A model generated the notes under the pieces. That model made no database searches, had not been told where the DNA came from, and saw nothing but the letters and a program-made list of their open reading frames with translations. Below are positions 61,360 to 64,000 of a DNA stretch of 64,000 nucleotides, in pieces (positions within the stretch are counted from its first letter, which is position 1; every line of letters starts with the position of its first letter). The translations under genes were made by a program, and so were the position numbers. This stretch comes from JAWPMT01 sp965215825 (GTDB taxonomy: Bacteria; Bacteroidota; Bacteroidia; Cytophagales; Cyclobacteriaceae). The DNA lies in assembly GCA_965215825.1 (NCBI GenBank), contig CBDCEM010000003.1, forward strand, positions 496,001 to 560,000, in the 5' to 3' direction.

Positions 61360-64000
61360 AAAAGGGACATACAAATATCAAACACGAGGGGACAACCCAA
61401 AAGCAGCGACTTCCAATGGCCCTTGCCGAGGATTTTGTAAAAATGGAAGATCGGTCCAAATATTCCAGGATTCGATATTTGTACGAAATTTCGAAATACG
61501 TCAAATTCTACGACGAGACAAATAAGGAAAATGGCAGGTGGAGTAGGTTACTCGAAATGGATGAGATCGTTCCGCTGGCAGAAGTTCGGCGGGTTGATAT
61601 TAAAGGTTTACAGGATCAATTTGCCAGTCACATGCTTTGGGCCAAAAAGGGGAGGGGGCATGGCAGACTTTTATTTTTGGGCCGTGCCGCTACCGTGGTG
61701 GCTCAACTTGTCAAGCAATTCTCTGATTATCGCACCAGAATTGAGCGAGCCAATATTGCTCCATCGGCGGAGGCGATCAAAAAGGAATGGAAGATGGCCC
61801 TTGATGATATGCATCGCTTCGAGCATGAGATCAAGGAAACAATCCAGTTGTTTGATAAAGCCGATGAATTTCGGACAAAAGAGCTTTTCCGGGAAATAAA
61901 GAGGTTATTTCAGCAACTTACCCATAGTGTCGTTTTCTTACAGGCACAAACAGATAAATTTCTTGAACTTTCATTTGGTCATGATCGACATCAGCCTCAT
62001 TTGGCGCTTCTGATCGCTTTTGCGGATTTGCTGAAGCACGCTGGAGAAAGCCTTAACACCTTCCCGGCAAGACACAAAGCATTCTATTTCAAAGACTTGT
62101 TGAAATTCCGATCAAGAGAAGTTAATCCGGATCATGCTATTGTGAATATGCAATTGGCAGACGGTTTCAGTAGCTATGAAATACCAGAGGATACGGGGTT
62201 CGTTGCAGGTCAGGACAGTGAAGGGCGCGATATCATTTATAGAAGTGTCAATGCAACAGTATTGAATAAAGCTTCAGTAGCAGCTTTGAAAGGACTTTTT
62301 GTTCAACGCAGTGAAGACAGCAGTTCAGAGACATTGAATTTGCATCAATTGGAATATCCGATTGATCCGGATGGTGAGGATTGGCCTATTCTCGGAGATC
62401 TTGGATCCCGCGGACACCAAAGTGCTCGATTTGGCTTTGTTATTGAAAGTCCATATCTCTTGCTTAGAGAAGAAAGTAGAAACCTGGAGTTCGATATACA
62501 TTGTAGCACCCGGGCTTTCGGATTGGCAGGAGAATTGAAAAGCTATCTACGACAGACAGGTGATATCAAAAATTTTGGCAATGTAAGGCTGAGTCAAATT
62601 TTATATACGGATCTCAATCAAACAGAAAGAGGAGTTGAATTGACTATTGGCAATTTTTTCCTTAAGAATATGACCATTCTGTCTGTTGATGATCAGACAG
62701 AGATACAGCCTGAAGATGATTTTGTGGTCAGCGATTACTTCTTCAACTCTATTTTCAGGATCAATGGAGGTGATTTCGCAGCACGACCCGTAAAAAGCTT
62801 CTTAGAAACTGCTGCGGATGATGGGGAGTCTCTGGCAGAACAGATGACCGACATCAAACTGAAGGATTTTATCAAACTGATCGAACGGAAAATTCGAATA
62901 AGGCATGAACTGAATCACCTGGATAAGTTCCTGGCGATGTTTGAGGGCAAAAAAGACCCGTCCTCTATTAAAAGACTTTTTAAAGATTGCCTGAATATCT
63001 TCTACACAACAACAGAAGGCTGGGTACAAGTCGAACCTACTTTGGTGACCTGTCCTGAATTATACCCTGGGAGTAAAAGCAAGAACTACACGATCAAGGT
63101 TCTTCTTGTCATGGACGAAAGTTCACCAGGTATAGAACCACTTATCTATGAGGAGGGAGATGAACCTTATTTTCATGCTCCCGCAGTTCGTTTTGAGCTC
63201 AACCCAAGCGCATTTGTCTATCCCTACGATTTCTTTTCCAGCATCAATCTTGATAAAATTGATTGCCGTGTTGCTGTGAAAGGACTTAAGAGTTTAGTTG
63301 GTTATAATCAGCTGGGACCCCTGGACATTTCAATGCCATTTTCACCTTTTGGACCAACGCCTAATTTGGACGCATATCTGGTACTGGGGAGTTCAGAGCT
63401 TTTCACGAAAGATATAACCAGTTTGGGAATCAATATTGAGTGGATGGATCTCCCTAAAGATTCCGGAGGGTTTCGGGCACATTATGACCTTTATGATCTG
63501 GGAATGGAAAATGATTCTTTCAGGGCAAAACTATCCGTTCTGAAAAATGGTGATTGGACACCCTTGTTTAACGAGCAGCAAGAATTTATGCTCTTCGAAA
63601 ACATGGAAGAGAGTCAGGAAAATCATACCATAAGTAACAATACTTCCATCAGTGAGATTGATATTTCCAGGCTTGCTCTTGAAAAAGACTTCAATTGGAA
63701 TCCTGATGATCTCAATTACGATCATCGATCAAAACGTGGCTTTTTGAAGTTACAGTTGTCTAACCCAAAGGATGCATTTGGACATCAATTTTACCCCAAC
63801 CTGCTTTCAAAAATTGCCCTTAACAATGCCAGAAGTTCAACACGATGGTTAGCAAAGATGCTCAACCAGGAAGTGGAGATCGAATTACCAGAGACGCCAT
63901 ATACCCCTAAGATCAATCGCATAACGTTGGACTATGATGCGAGTTTTTCATTGGAATTCAATAAAAATAAGAAGGTCAATGATCCGAAAACCCGGTTTCA
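61356..64000 (+). CDS. Large J-like baseplate wedge protein (Afp11/Pvc11-type), partial
   Basis: The frame runs from a TTG at 61356 to the window edge, 881 codons without stop. The N-terminal stretch (GTTQKQRLPMALAEDFVKM, then YVKFYDETNKENGRW) matches the conserved start of these baseplate proteins, so the TTG is preferred over an ATG at 61416, which would cut this region. The next 500 residues are mostly helical with a mixed central part (about 150-300), as in gp6/J-like proteins. The C-terminus is missing. It should form the main wedge of the baseplate. The rest of the operon lies outside this window. Confidence 0.85.
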   Translation, partial: MKKGHTNIKHEGTTQKQRLPMALAEDFVKMEDRSKYSRIRYLYEISKYVKFYDETNKENGRWSRLLEMDEIVPLAEVRRVDIKGLQDQFASHMLWAKKGRGHGRLLFLGRAATVVAQLVKQFSDYRTRIERANIAPSAEAIKKEWKMALDDMHRFEHEIKETIQLFDKADEFRTKELFREIKRLFQQLTHSVVFLQAQTDKFLELSFGHDRHQPHLALLIAFADLLKHAGESLNTFPARHKAFYFKDLLKFRSREVNPDHAIVNMQLADGFSSYEIPEDTGFVAGQDSEGRDIIYRSVNATVLNKASVAALKGLFVQRSEDSSSETLNLHQLEYPIDPDGEDWPILGDLGSRGHQSARFGFVIESPYLLLREESRNLEFDIHCSTRAFGLAGELKSYLRQTGDIKNFGNVRLSQILYTDLNQTERGVELTIGNFFLKNMTILSVDDQTEIQPEDDFVVSDYFFNSIFRINGGDFAARPVKSFLETAADDGESLAEQMTDIKLKDFIKLIERKIRIRHELNHLDKFLAMFEGKKDPSSIKRLFKDCLNIFYTTTEGWVQVEPTLVTCPELYPGSKSKNYTIKVLLVMDESSPGIEPLIYEEGDEPYFHAPAVRFELNPSAFVYPYDFFSSINLDKIDCRVAVKGLKSLVGYNQLGPLDISMPFSPFGPTPNLDAYLVLGSSELFTKDITSLGINIEWMDLPKDSGGFRAHYDLYDLGMENDSFRAKLSVLKNGDWTPLFNEQQEFMLFENMEESQENHTISNNTSISEIDISRLALEKDFNWNPDDLNYDHRSKRGFLKLQLSNPKDAFGHQFYPNLLSKIALNNARSSTRWLAKMLNQEVEIELPETPYTPKINRITLDYDASFSLEFNKNKKVNDPKTRF

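Noticed and set aside
61531..61899. Separate plus-strand frame of 122 codons after the gp25 gene
   Set aside because: It is out of frame with the long baseplate gene that runs open from 61356 to the window end with a conserved N-terminus.
53746..64000. Type VI secretion system or intact prophage
   Set aside because: The sheath, DUF4255, DUF5908 and LysM gene order matches extracellular injection systems; no TssJLM, head, portal, integrase or lysis genes are seen in the window.
1..64000. Transfer RNA, ribosomal RNA, insertion sequences or integrases
   Set aside because: No tRNA-like cloverleaf, rRNA sequence, transposase or integrase was recognised by reading; a tRNA scan was not possible, so a missed tRNA cannot be fully excluded.

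Overview
The window comes from a Bacteroidota genome, most likely a marine Cytophagales-type bacterium. Four large secreted proteins end in a type IX secretion (T9SS) type A sorting domain with a YPNP motif. Lipoproteins carry short acidic tails after the lipobox cysteine. Two promoters match the Bacteroidota TTG / TAnnTTTG pattern, and Shine-Dalgarno signals are weak. The genus cannot be named from sequence alone.

Region 1 (1-16.7 kb) is mixed. It starts with a two-gene membrane/envelope unit cut by the window edge. A secreted NTF2-like protein and a lipoprotein follow. Next come a LytS-type histidine kinase with its LytTR regulator, and a lone MacB/FtsX-type permease. A GntP-type transporter is paired with a gluconolactonase-like lipoprotein. 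The region closes with a 1347-residue T9SS beta-propeller protein and a small lipoprotein. Two decayed 3' gene ends lie between these genes: a permease tail at 2138-2227 and an amidohydrolase tail at 16132-16284.

Region 2 (16.7-44.5 kb) is a large exopolysaccharide locus in two converging arms. The plus arm has a Wza-like SLBB exporter, a Wzz-like protein, a flippase and a DUF1972 glycosyltransferase. The minus arm has four sulfotransferases, an MBOAT acyltransferase with an SGNH-like partner, a lipoprotein esterase, a GT4 glycosyltransferase and a Wzy-like polymerase. Two giant T9SS-exported proteins follow; each fuses an S1-type sulfatase to an alpha/beta-hydrolase. One of them carries 5.5 near-identical copies of a 570-bp repeat. 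A Wzi-like outer-membrane protein closes the locus. The simplest reading is a sulfated and acylated surface polysaccharide, with secreted enzymes that could remove both kinds of group.

Region 3 (44.6-53.5 kb) holds envelope and catabolic genes: a TolB-propeller amidohydrolase, a 5'-nucleotidase-type phosphoesterase, an OmpA-family protein, an FG-GAP/UnbV T9SS protein and an endonuclease/exonuclease/phosphatase-fold enzyme.

Region 4 (53.7-64 kb, runs off the end) is the first part of an extracellular contractile injection system (Afp/PVC/AlgoCIS-like). The order is DUF4255 cap-type protein, an unassigned 314-residue protein, sheath, tube, second tube protein, DUF5908 mini-protein, LysM protein, VgrG-like spike, PAAR tip, gp25 and a large J-like baseplate protein. 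The AAA+ ATPase, remaining baseplate genes and any cargo genes lie outside the window.
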